A stretch of DNA of 6,506 nt from an uncultured Porphyromonadaceae bacterium (GCA_947166165.1 CAMVDK010000179.1:1-6506), one strand, 5' to 3'; numbered from the stretch's first letter, positions 1-5,267 are shown. Notes: generated by a model not told the origin, from the sequence alone. Numbers and translations: made by a program.

Positions 1-825
1 GGCATAGGTGGCCGGCAGTCGCTGGTCGTCGGCGTCGAGCAGCGTGGGGGCGGCCGGAAGCCTCACCACGCGGTAGGGGCGGCCGTCGGCGTCGCGCAGC
101 GCGGCCAGCTGCCTCGCCATGGCCTCGATGTCGTCGTGCTCGGCGCTGCCCGGCTCGGCGGCGATGGCCACAATCACCCCTTCTGGCAGGAAGCGCGCCA
201 GCGTGTCGATGTGGCCGTCGGTGTCGTCGCCAGCCACATGGCCGTGCTCCACCCACAGCACCTGCCGCGCGCCCAGCCTCTGGCACAGTTCGCGCTCGAT
301 GCGCTCGCGATTCCAAGCGTCATTGCGGTTTGGTGCCAGCAGACATGCAGCGGTGGTCATGACGGTGCCGCGGCCGTCGGTCTCCACCGAGCCGCCCTCG
401 AGCACCATGTCGCGGTGATTGTCCAGCGGGCATGGCAGCGCTCCCAGGCGGTGCAGCCGCTCGGTGACCAGGTTGTCGCGGTCGGCGGCAAACTTCATGC
501 CCCAGGCATTGAAGGTGAAGTCGAGCAGCCGTGTGGAGCCGTCGTCGGCATCCACAGCCAGCGGGCCGTAGTCGCGCGTCCACGTGTCGTTGGTGGGCAG
601 GCAGGCAATGGTGAGTCGGCGCGGATCAGCGTCGGCCAGCAGCCGGCGCGGCGCGTCGGGGTCGGGGGTGACCACCATCAAGTGCTCGTCGGCCATGATG
701 GCCCGCGCAATGTCGGCGTAGCACGCCTGCACACGGCCGAGCATCGGCGCCCAGTCGGTGTCCCCGTGCGGCCATGCCATCAGCACGCCGCTCTGCTGTT
801 CCCATTCAGCCCGAAATCGATTCAT
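1..825 (-). CDS. aguA: Agmatine deiminase, C-terminus beyond the left edge
   Basis: This enzyme of the peptidyl-arginine deiminase/agmatine deiminase family hydrolyses agmatine to N-carbamoylputrescine and ammonia in the cytoplasm, in the arginine-to-putrescine route. 275 codons are visible from the ATG at 823-825, without a stop. Family motifs appear in order: MAWPHGDTDW from residue 16, NDTWTRDYGPL with W82-D85, EGGSVETDG from residue 143, and DDTDGHID with H205 and D207. D85, H205 and D207 fit the acidic and histidine residues of the guanidino-group-modifying active site. The nucleophilic cysteine lies near the C-terminus in this family and is outside the window, as are roughly 70 residues. 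The sequence ends inside a LPATYA stretch that normally precedes the last domain segment. Base composition is GC-rich. The partner N-carbamoylputrescine amidase (aguB) is not upstream; any pairing would be beyond the left edge. Family assignment is very secure. Confidence 0.95.
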   Translation of the reverse strand, partial: MNRFRAEWEQQSGVLMAWPHGDTDWAPMLGRVQACYADIARAIMADEHLMVVTPDPDAPRRLLADADPRRLTIACLPTNDTWTRDYGPLAVDADDGSTRLLDFTFNAWGMKFAADRDNLVTERLHRLGALPCPLDNHRDMVLEGGSVETDGRGTVMTTAACLLAPNRNDAWNRERIERELCQRLGARQVLWVEHGHVAGDDTDGHIDTLARFLPEGVIVAIAAEPGSAEHDDIEAMARQLAALRDADGRPYRVVRLPAAPTLLDADDQRLPATYA

Positions 826-985
826 TGCTTCAAATTATTCAAGATGTAAGTGATAAAAAACGCGAGCCCGCAGCCTTGCACCAAGCATTGCTGAAGACGG
901 AATTAAAGACAAACGAACAAAAGCCTTCGACTTGAGTTGACTAAAGAACAAAAGAATTTATCCACACTATCAAGGAATAACATTG

Positions 986-1020
986 CTTATGTTCTTATTA
1001 CCAAAAACTTATGTTCTTAT
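986..1020. repeat. 13-bp direct repeat in the aguA upstream gap
   Basis: CTTATGTTCTTAT occurs at 986-998 and again at 1008-1020, 22 bp apart start to start (two helical turns). It lies in the otherwise featureless A/T-rich gap 826-1064 between the start of aguA and the end of the next gene. Read on the minus strand it is upstream of aguA, so it could be a pair of regulator-binding sites, but the distance to the aguA start is about 160 bp and no good TAnnTTTG promoter was found between them. It may also be a chance repeat. Confidence 0.4.
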
Positions 1021-1064
1021 GTCTTTCACTTTCGATGTTGTCGCACATTGTGCATTTGCGCCAG

Positions 1065-1304
1065 TCAAATATCGTTGCCGAACTCGTGGTAGTGGTCCCA
1101 GACCGACTCCTGCGAGTCCATGATTTCGTCGATAAAATCGCGATAGCCCGTGGCCTTGCTGTAGCCCCGCGCTTCGCACCACTCGGCGTAGTCATTTTGC
1201 AGCCCTTCGTCATCGGCCAGCATTTGCTGGAACTCGTCGTCCAGTCTGCCGGTGTTGCTGTATTTGTCGAGCAACGCACGCAGAATTTCGGAAATGTCGT
1301 TCAT
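1065..1304 (-). CDS. Small acidic hypothetical protein (79 aa)
   Basis: This ORF of 79 codons starts at ATG 1302-1304 and ends at TGA 1065-1067. I do not recognise the family. The product is strongly acidic, with many Asp/Glu residues (for example LDDEFQQMLADDEG at residues 21-34), and is rich in predicted helix. It has no signal peptide, membrane segment or cysteine cluster, apart from a single Cys at residue 43 in an EWCEARGYSK stretch. It reads like a compact soluble helical protein. A candidate promoter lies about 50 bp upstream, so it is probably transcribed on its own. The frame was preferred over an overlapping minus-strand frame (998-1279) because its composition is protein-like and the other is Ser/Thr/Arg-rich noise. 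Confidence 0.7.
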   Translation of the reverse strand: MNDISEILRALLDKYSNTGRLDDEFQQMLADDEGLQNDYAEWCEARGYSKATGYRDFIDEIMDSQESVWDHYHEFGNDI

Positions 1305-1350
1305 GATGAGCGTTAATATATTGAAATTAGGTCATGATTCTTTGAGGGAG

Positions 1351-1384
1351 CAAAATTACAAACAATATCCCAATCGGACGCAAA
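1351..1384 (-). promoter_or_regulatory. Candidate Bacteroidales promoter for the 79-aa gene
   Basis: On the minus strand TAATTTTG (1351-1358) matches the Bacteroides -7 consensus TAnnTTTG. A TTTG at 1381-1384 could be the -33 element. The 22-bp spacing is slightly long compared with the usual 19-21. A leader of roughly 40 nt to the ATG at 1304 would follow. A second TAATTTTG (1413-1420) lies further upstream without an evident -33 partner. Confidence 0.45.
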
Positions 1385-1585
1385 AGTGAATGTTAAATGA
1401 CGTGTAACACCGCAAAATTACCAGACTCGGTAAGCAGAATGCCAGCAATCGTGTGTGTCAATATGGTATCAGCCAGCCACGGCAGTTACGCCCCGCACCA
1501 CCCAGCCGAACGAAGAATGCGCGCAGCATCGGCCACACGAGCACCCAGTGCTCCAATCGGAGCACTGCCGCGCCGCGAGCCGATG

Positions 1586-1626
1586 GCATCCCCACCCGGC
1601 CAGGCCTCCTGGCCGGGCAAGGATGC
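1586..1626. other. Long perfect hairpin in the gene-free stretch 1305-1635
   Basis: CCCGGCCAGG (1595-1604) and CCTGGCCGGG (1608-1617) form a perfect 10-bp stem with a 3-nt loop. It is extended by an outer GCATCC (1586-1591) / GGATGC (1621-1626) pair across a 3x3 internal loop. It lies 10 bp downstream of the stop of the 1636-2028 gene. It could stop transcription or protect the 3' end, but no T-tract follows on the minus strand, so it is not a standard intrinsic terminator. Apart from this hairpin and the promoter at 1351-1384, the 331 bp between the two genes hold nothing I can support; the plus-strand ORFs there are His/Pro/Arg-rich noise. Confidence 0.6.
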
Positions 1627-1635
1627 AAAGTGGCC

Positions 1636-2028
1636 TCATTTTTTCATTCTAATTTCGGAATCCTTCAGGCGAATCTCGGGTTGCGTCACACGGATCTCCT
1701 CATCGCTGCACAGGCGGTAGACCTGGTTCCGCAGCCAGTCGCCCAGTTCCGTCACGTTGCGCATGTTCGCGCCCACGTTCAGCACGTTCAGCACCGAGCG
1801 CGAGCTCGACTCGATGGTCACGCGGCACGACTGCGTGCTCGTGGCCACCACCCGCAACCGCACCCGCTCGCTCAGCGGCGACAGCAACCACCCCCGCCGA
1901 GCCGCGATGGCAAACCCGTCGTCGTCGCACTCTACCGCCGTGAACCGCCCCGGCGAGTACGCAAGCCGCTTCAAAGCCGCATAAACCCGCCGGGCATTCA
2001 GTCCAAAATCGATAGTCGTTGACTGCAT
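1636..2028 (-). CDS. Hypothetical protein with repeat-derived N-terminus (130 aa)
   Basis: This minus-strand ORF is GC-rich and protein-like; I do not recognise its family. The open frame can be extended to a TTG at 2040, but ATG 2026-2028 is the natural start and gives 130 aa. Residues 36-85 alternate in a way that suggests several beta strands (GFAIAARRGWLL, RVRLRVVATS, SCRVTIESSS). An amphipathic helix follows around residues 89-108 (NMRNVTELGDWLRNQVYRL). The tail carries three 7-residue steps beginning EIR (EIRVTQP, EIRLKDS, EIRMKK, residues 111-130). There is no signal peptide or membrane segment. Residues 10-29 are encoded by palindromic repeat A, which recurs at 3473-3530, so the N-terminus may have been recruited from, or invaded by, an intergenic repeat. 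A strong hairpin follows the stop. Function is unknown. Confidence 0.65.
   Translation of the reverse strand: MQSTTIDFGLNARRVYAALKRLAYSPGRFTAVECDDDGFAIAARRGWLLSPLSERVRLRVVATSTQSCRVTIESSSRSVLNVLNVGANMRNVTELGDWLRNQVYRLCSDEEIRVTQPEIRLKDSEIRMKK
1942..2003. repeat. Palindromic repeat A, copy 1 (inside the 130-aa gene)
   Basis: This copy carries complementary arms CCCGGCG (1949-1955) and CGCCGGG (1988-1994) around an interior containing AAGCCGCTTCAA. It matches 3473-3530 in the same orientation. Both copies share GCGAGTAC, CAAGCCGCTTCAA, AAACCCGCC and GGGCATTCAG, but the interior here is a few bases longer. The copy lies in the coding sequence of the 130-aa protein and encodes the ALKRLAYSPGRF segment. 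Confidence 0.7.
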
Positions 2029-2111
2029 TGAATGAATCAAAAACTGAAATCTGTGGGCTCATCAGAAGTCACACTCTAGATGAGCGAACACTTCACATAC
2101 AAAGGCAATAG

Positions 2112-2272
2112 TTGACCTGTTATCCCCAAAGCAGACCTTGAAAAGGTCAAGCGGGTCGAAGACGCGATTTTGTGTTAAAGGCCATGCAAGTGCGTCGAAG
2201 ATGTACGCAGCTTGGTCCACTTTGAGAGCAGTAGAAGTGCGTCGAAGACGAACTTCATGAAGAGGAGACAGC
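2112..2272 (+). repeat. Inverted repeat B, left arm
   Basis: This arm is an imperfect inverted copy of 3136-3298. The core 2137-2190 matches the reverse complement of 3221-3274 at 52 of 54 positions. A second exact block, 2236-2255, matches 3154-3173 (20 bp), and a 10-bp block CTTGGTCCAC (2211-2220) matches 3190-3199. The stretch between blocks has diverged. Small hairpins with a GAA triloop occur inside: GACCTT-GAA-AAGGTC (2134-2148) and CGTC-GAA-GACG (2240-2250). No credible gene lies in 2041-2326; the ORFs across it are repeat-derived. Confidence 0.85.
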
Positions 2273-2326
2273 AAGTATATAGTGGCCTATACAAAACGGT
2301 ACAGTGACCAAATCAAGAACAACACA

Positions 2327-3106
2327 TTAGCGCTTTGATAGCTTTCGGATACGTTCAAGTTCTCTCTGGTTGTCACTAGAGTAGTTGCTGTTGTTTGATG
2401 TGTGATAAGTGCGGCTAGTTTTGTATCTCGTGGTTTGGGTAGTGCCAGATAACCTTCGGATGCGTTCAAGTTCCCTTTGGTTGTCACTCGTGAAGTTGCT
2501 GTTGCCAGATGTGTGATATGGGCGGTTAGCTGTCTTGCCTGAGTGTTTAGAGCCGTTAGAGGTGTCGCTCAAGGTTTGGGTCAGATAATCCAAATCAAAC
2601 TGTCCTTCTACTTCGTACATTTTTGTAAGAGCATTGAGGTACAGATAAGCAGATCCATAAATGATGGCTGTAGTTGAGGCGGCAGTAATGGCCGCACTGG
2701 CTACCCATCCAACAAATGGAATTAATTTAGCTCCTTCACTTACGGTTGTAGCAACTCCTTTTGCACTAAAAGAAGCTAGGTTTGTGACAACTGCTGAGGT
2801 TAGACTCTTTCCGACATTTTCACTGATCGTAATGCCAAGAATCTGATTTATGTCATAATACATTTTCCATATTGAAGCAACAGCGGCAGCCATTGCGGCA
2901 ACACCAGCTCCAGGAAAAATACTTTGAGCAAGACTTGCTCCAAGTTGTAACTTCTTATGAAATTCTACTACCTTAATAATTTGTTCAGGAAGGGTCGAAC
3001 TCATTACTTCAGATGTTTTTCCACCGACGTAATATCCAACGACACCTCCATTTACCAATCTGCCAATTTTGGTAGCTACATTGGCAACGTCCCCTTTACC
3101 TATCAT
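2327..3106 (-). CDS. DUF697-like membrane protein with C-terminal tandem repeats (259 aa)
   Basis: ATG at 3104-3106 is the preferred start; the frame also extends seven codons to a TTG at 3127, less typical for this group. Numbering is from the ATG. After a short polar N-terminus and LPEQIIKVVEFHKKL (from residue 39), residues about 55-160 form several Gly/Ala-rich hydrophobic helices. These contain IFPGAGVAAM, IWKMY (W80, M82, Y83), GITI (from G91), N109 and KLIPFVGWV. The order matches the other two membrane proteins of this locus and resembles the DUF697/YcjF-type domain (ipiPgad... / lipgvG...), known as a membrane partner of GTPases. Residues 195-257 are polar, with two copies of a 26-residue repeat ending in SDNQRELERIR(R/K)LS. 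No signal peptide is seen. The gene is bracketed by inverted repeat B and separated from its upstream relatives by 454 bp of debris. Membrane location and family resemblance are inferred by eye; function is unknown. Confidence 0.8.
   Translation of the reverse strand: MIGKGDVANVATKIGRLVNGGVVGYYVGGKTSEVMSSTLPEQIIKVVEFHKKLQLGASLAQSIFPGAGVAAMAAAVASIWKMYYDINQILGITISENVGKSLTSAVVTNLASFSAKGVATTVSEGAKLIPFVGWVASAAITAASTTAIIYGSAYLYLNALTKMYEVEGQFDLDYLTQTLSDTSNGSKHSGKTANRPYHTSGNSNFTSDNQRELERIRRLSGTTQTTRYKTSRTYHTSNNSNYSSDNQRELERIRKLSKR
2336..2518 (-). repeat. Tandem coding repeat in the C-terminus of the 259-aa protein
   Basis: Two related 72-bp blocks lie 111 bp (37 codons) apart: 2447-2518 and 2336-2407. 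They encode YHTSGNSNFTSDNQRELERI... and YHTSNNSNYSSDNQRELERI..., which differ mostly by conservative changes. The second half, SDNQRELERIR(R/K)LS, is nearly invariant. A third, decayed partial copy is seen at 3402-3424. The blocks are hydrophilic and charged and sit after the membrane domain, so they probably form a soluble tail. Confidence 0.85.
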
Positions 3107-3135
3107 TTTAAAGAATATGTTTGTCAATTATCAGT

Positions 3136-3298
3136 CTGTTGTCCCCGCTCACAAAGTTCGTCTTCGACGCACTGCCACAGTTGTCGTTTGTGGACCAAGC
3201 GGCGAGGGTCTGTCTACCCTCTTGCATGGTCTTTAACACAAAATCGGGTCTTCGACCCGCTTGACCTTTTCAAGCACTGATTTTGGGACAATAGGTCA
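3136..3298 (-). repeat. Inverted repeat B, right arm
   Basis: This is the partner of 2112-2272 in opposite orientation, just upstream of the 259-aa gene. It has better-preserved hairpins than the left arm: GAGGGT (3204-3209) / ACCCTC (3216-3221), CGGGTC-TTC-GACCCG (3245-3259) and GCTTGA (3259-3264) / TCAAGC (3270-3275). On the minus strand these lie upstream of the gene and would be in its leader if it were transcribed from further right. Where the left arm reads GACGCG, this arm reads GACCCG and keeps the stem intact. Confidence 0.85.
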
Positions 3299-3401
3299 AT
3301 AGTTTCCTTATGGTTTTTAATATTTGAAATAGATGTAACTTATTTATAATTATCTATTTATTGATAAATTTAGCCAATGGGTGTTACGTTATTCTGAACC
3401 C

Positions 3402-3424
3402 GTCACTAGAATAGTTGTTTGATG
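3402..3424 (-). pseudogene. Decayed fragment of the 259-aa gene's C-terminal repeat
   Basis: GTCACTAGAATAGTTGTTTG followed by ATG matches 2371-2399, in the C-terminal repeat of the 259-aa gene, with one substitution and a 6-bp deletion. The same strand orientation is kept. It sits in the 454-bp gap 3107-3560, with repeat B's right arm on one side and repeat A copy 2 on the other. The match is short, but it begins and ends inside a coding repeat, so it most likely marks the 3' end of a lost or displaced paralogue. The rest of 3299-3472 is AT-rich and I see nothing else in it. Confidence 0.5.
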
Positions 3425-3472
3425 CTTGCACATATTTATGATATACTCTTTCTTAAAGTGCTTCATCGAGCC

Positions 3473-3530
3473 GAACTGCCCTGGCGAGTACACAAGCCGC
3501 TTCAAGTGTAAACCCGCCAGGGCATTCAGC
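3473..3530. repeat. Palindromic repeat A, copy 2 (intergenic)
   Basis: This is a direct copy of 1942-2003, but outside any credible gene, 30 bp downstream of the zinc-ribbon gene's stop. The arms GCCCTGGCG (3478-3486) and CGCCAGGGC (3515-3523) pair perfectly over 9 bp. At the middle of the arm this copy has a T-A pair where copy 1 has C-G, a compensatory change. Translated on the minus strand it reads LKRLVYSPGQF, against LKRLAYSPGRF in the 130-aa protein. It may act as a 3'-end hairpin for the upstream operon, but no T-tract was seen. Confidence 0.7.
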
Positions 3531-3560
3531 TGGACCAAACTTTTACGTCTGCATGGTTTG

Positions 3561-3791
3561 CTACCATGTGTGTCCACAATTATTGCACCGGTATTCAGGT
3601 TCTTCTCCAGCAGAACCTAGTAAAGCTCCTAGGCCAGCGCCAATAGCAGCACCAATTGGTCCTCCTAAAGCAAATCCTGCTGCGGCACCACCCCATGCGC
3701 CATGCGCCTTGTGGGGGCCACTGTTTTTGTTTGTAAAAATTCTCGTTGTGTCAATACTAGTTGAACCACACTTTGGACATCTTTTTGCCAT
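3561..3791 (-). CDS. Glycine-zipper membrane protein with split zinc ribbon (76 aa)
   Basis: The gene starts at ATG 3789-3791 and stops at TAG 3561-3563. The N-terminal CPKC knuckle (C5, C8) and the C-terminal CNNC knuckle (C69, C72, followed by GHTW) are the two halves of a zinc ribbon. Between them, residues 31-60 are almost all Gly/Ala/Leu/Ile, with an unbroken glycine zipper at G43, G47, G51, G55 and G59. Glycine zippers of this kind pack membrane helices. The whole could therefore be a membrane hairpin whose two ends are clamped by one zinc ion, with both ends on the same side. The protein is probably inner-membrane, with the ribbon in the cytoplasm. It follows the 120-aa membrane gene by 47 bp, consistent with co-transcription. 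Function is unknown; a role in membrane stress or in complex assembly with its neighbours is only inference. Confidence 0.85.
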   Translation of the reverse strand: MAKRCPKCGSTSIDTTRIFTNKNSGPHKAHGAWGGAAAGFALGGPIGAAIGAGLGALLGSAGEEPEYRCNNCGHTW

Positions 3792-3838
3792 AATAGAAAG
3801 ATTTTAATGATGTAAATAATTTAAAGTATCTTAAACTG

Positions 3839-4201
3839 CTAAAGTTTTTTTACGCTTTCAACGAATGCTTTTCCTGAAAAATAGAATTGCATATACATAA
3901 CAAATGGCTCTAAAAAGAATAATGTTGTCAATGCAAAGTCAATTATGAAAGCCACAGCAATGTTGATGATCACGCCAACTCCAACCAATTGCCAGAAATG
4001 GTCGGAAAAAGAAATGCCCACTTTGTCGCAAATAGCAGAATACATATGCCACAACACGATGCAGAACAAAACAACGCCGAATCCAAAGTCGGGAATGGCC
4101 ATGATAAGCGATCCCCAAAGAGCGTGGCTCTTAACCACTTTGAAGACGTCTTTCTCAAAAAACTTGTTGGCAAACTTTGCCGCAATTTGTCCTTCAAACA
4201 T
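3839..4201 (-). CDS. Small DUF697-like membrane protein (120 aa)
   Basis: The gene starts at ATG 4199-4201 and ends at TAG 3839-3841. An amphipathic N-terminus (residues 1-25, Lys/Phe-rich) is followed by hydrophobic segments at about 28-55 and 71-108, then a short charged tail ending VKKL. Residues 36-82 follow the same order as the other two membrane proteins here: IPDFGFG, LWHMY (W51, M53, Y54), VGISF (G62, F65) and GVIINIA (N80). I read it as a third, shorter member of the same DUF697-like group, with the Ala/Gly-rich helices replaced by Phe/Ile/Val-rich ones. It lies between the 36-aa gene (41 bp upstream) and the zinc-ribbon gene (47 bp downstream). Paralogy is by eye over a short pattern, so less sure than for the other pair. 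Function is unknown. Confidence 0.8.
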   Translation of the reverse strand: MFEGQIAAKFANKFFEKDVFKVVKSHALWGSLIMAIPDFGFGVVLFCIVLWHMYSAICDKVGISFSDHFWQLVGVGVIINIAVAFIIDFALTTLFFLEPFVMYMQFYFSGKAFVESVKKL

Positions 4202-4242
4202 GATAGGTCGTATTTGAATCGAAATGCGAGATTATATTGCTG

Positions 4243-4353
4243 TTATTTCGATTTTTTGCCATTTTTATTGGATGATTTGTTGCTCTCTTCAATTTGTTCG
4301 GCAATCCACTTTACACCATGAACAATGGCATGTTTGATTAAATGATCTAACAT
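4243..4353 (-). CDS. Small ORF of 36 aa between membrane-protein genes
   Basis: ATG 4351-4353 to TAA 4243-4245 encodes 36 residues. The first half (MLDHLIKHAIVHGVKWIAEQ) looks like an amphipathic helix, and the second half is a Ser/Asn/Lys tail ending KKSK. It fits the gap between the 182-aa and 120-aa genes with spacings of 35 and 41 bp, close to the 47 bp of the next junction. That regularity and an A-rich stretch before the ATG are the main reasons to accept it. It may be a membrane-surface peptide working with its neighbours. The length is too short for composition alone to prove coding. Confidence 0.55.
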   Translation of the reverse strand: MLDHLIKHAIVHGVKWIAEQIEESNKSSNKNGKKSK

Positions 4354-4388
4354 AATACTTTGTGTTTATAGTTGAACGATTCTGATGA

Positions 4389-4937
4389 TTATTCTTTATA
4401 TGCTTTTTTAGCAGCATTGATGAAGTTTTGAATGGTGGACTTATCTCGCAAGATGCTGTTGACGGCAGTGCTGATGTCTGAAACACTGAATGATGTTCCA
4501 TTCCTCTCAGCCAATGTGCAGAGAGCCTGTAGATAGACCCAACCCGATGCCAATGTAACACCATAAAGTGAAGCTGACATCAGTATCGCACCTCCCACTG
4601 AACCTAATCCAGGAATGAATTTCAAGGCACTGGCTACACCACTTAGAGCTAAATAGCTTGCAAGATTGGTGGCAACACCCGAACCAATCGATTTCATCAC
4701 ATTTTCGCCAAACGGGAGACCCAACTTGCTGTTAACACGGGCATACATTCCCCAAATATTGGCGGCACCAGCTGCCATGTCTGCGCCAGGGATAGGAATC
4801 CATGCTGAGCCTACTGCTAGTTTGCTGTGTAGTTTTACAACTCCAGCAATTTCAGAGGGTAATGTTTCGTCTGCAGCCTTGTCCATGAGTTGGACCAATT
4901 TAATTGCAGTTTTCAGAAGCGTTTTATCACTGTCCAT
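4389..4937 (-). CDS. DUF697-like membrane protein (182 aa)
   Basis: The gene starts at ATG 4935-4937 and ends at TAA 4389-4391. A helical N-terminus of about 25 residues is followed by LPSEIAGVVKLHSKL (from residue 27). Gly/Ala-rich helices then carry the DUF697-type signatures WIPIPGADM (residues 46-54), IWGMY (W62, M64, Y65), LGLPFGENV (72-80), GVATNLASY (87-95) and LKFIPGLGSVGG (105-116). It aligns along its length with the 259-aa protein of this window (LPxxI..VV..H.KL, IWxMY, GxxxxENV, TNLAS, xxIPxxG). It lacks the C-terminal repeats and ends in a short charged helix (SVSDISTAVN... KKAYKE). DUF697 proteins are membrane partners of GTPases such as YcjX; no GTPase is nearby. It is probably first in a minus-strand operon with 4243-4353, 3839-4201 and 3561-3791. 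Confidence 0.85.
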   Translation of the reverse strand: MDSDKTLLKTAIKLVQLMDKAADETLPSEIAGVVKLHSKLAVGSAWIPIPGADMAAGAANIWGMYARVNSKLGLPFGENVMKSIGSGVATNLASYLALSGVASALKFIPGLGSVGGAILMSASLYGVTLASGWVYLQALCTLAERNGTSFSVSDISTAVNSILRDKSTIQNFINAAKKAYKE

Positions 4938-4966
4938 AGTTGTTTGTGTGATCTTTTTAGATGTTC

Positions 4967-4978
4967 GTAAAATTTTAC
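4967..4978. promoter_or_regulatory. 12-bp perfect palindrome upstream of the membrane-gene cluster
   Basis: GTAAAATTTTAC is a perfect palindrome about 30 bp before the ATG of the 182-aa gene. It sits in the 81-bp gap after the DUF6140-like gene. Its place fits an operator near a transcription start, but the gap shows no clean TAnnTTTG box and AT-rich palindromes of this size arise by chance. The cluster might instead be read through from the gene upstream. Confidence 0.25.
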
Positions 4979-5018
4979 AATTATCTTACTAGATTGCTAT
5001 TGTTATTTAGATGATATT

Positions 5019-5240
5019 TCATCCAATTCGTTCCACATTTAGGTAGTTGTTGTTGAGTGCTCCGGCGCGGCGGAGGTCGATGCCGTAGATGCGCATGAAG
5101 GCGTCGGCCACGGGTTGGCCGCCGTTGCTGAGCAGCGGGTTGGACATCGACTGGGTGACGACCTCGGCGCTCATGCCGGGCTCGATGCGGATGCCGTTGT
5201 CGGCTTTCATCCGCTTGACGGTGATCAGGAATCGGGGCAT
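5019..5240 (-). CDS. DUF6140-like small protein (73 aa)
   Basis: The open frame runs up to 5315, but the first 25 codons are A/T-rich leader. ATG 5238-5240, giving MPRFLITVKR, is the natural start and lies just downstream of a promoter-like box. The protein is small and soluble, with no signal peptide. It begins with an FLITVKR strand and continues NGIRIEPGMSAEVVT, SNPLLSNGGQPVADAFMRIYGIDLRRAG and LNVERIG. This pattern (opening strand, IRIExGMSxEVV, NGGQxVxDAFMRIYGxDxxxAG, closing strand) is what I recall for the DUF6140 family of Bacteroidales, which has no known function. Its GC-rich codons contrast with the AT-rich genes to its left. A structured segment with its own promoter lies upstream. 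The family name is from memory; the reading frame is secure. Confidence 0.8.
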   Translation of the reverse strand: MPRFLITVKRMKADNGIRIEPGMSAEVVTQSMSNPLLSNGGQPVADAFMRIYGIDLRRAGALNNNYLNVERIG

Positions 5241-5267
5241 GTTCTTGTTCTTTATTATTTTTGGTTG

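Noticed and set aside
136..849. 237-aa plus-strand ORF
   Set aside because: It lies antisense to the agmatine deiminase gene, which has clear family motifs. Its composition (His/Gln/Val/Gly/Arg) is that of a shadow frame in GC-rich DNA.
1453..2022. 189-aa plus-strand ORF
   Set aside because: It is rich in His, Pro, Arg and Gln and antisense to the 130-aa gene over half its length; it has no domain-like pattern.
2062..2274. 70-aa minus-strand ORF in repeat B left arm
   Set aside because: It is almost wholly inside repeat B and matches the right arm only at the DNA level, with no conserved frame.
3107..3127. TTG start for the membrane protein (266 aa)
   Set aside because: An ATG seven codons downstream, after an A/T-rich stretch, is more typical of this group. 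The same reasoning moved the 130-aa gene's start from the TTG at 2040 to the ATG at 2028.
3389..3577. 62-aa minus-strand ORF
   Set aside because: It overlaps the 3' end of the zinc-ribbon gene and is made of repeat A copy 2 plus the decayed coding-repeat fragment. It is better explained as debris.
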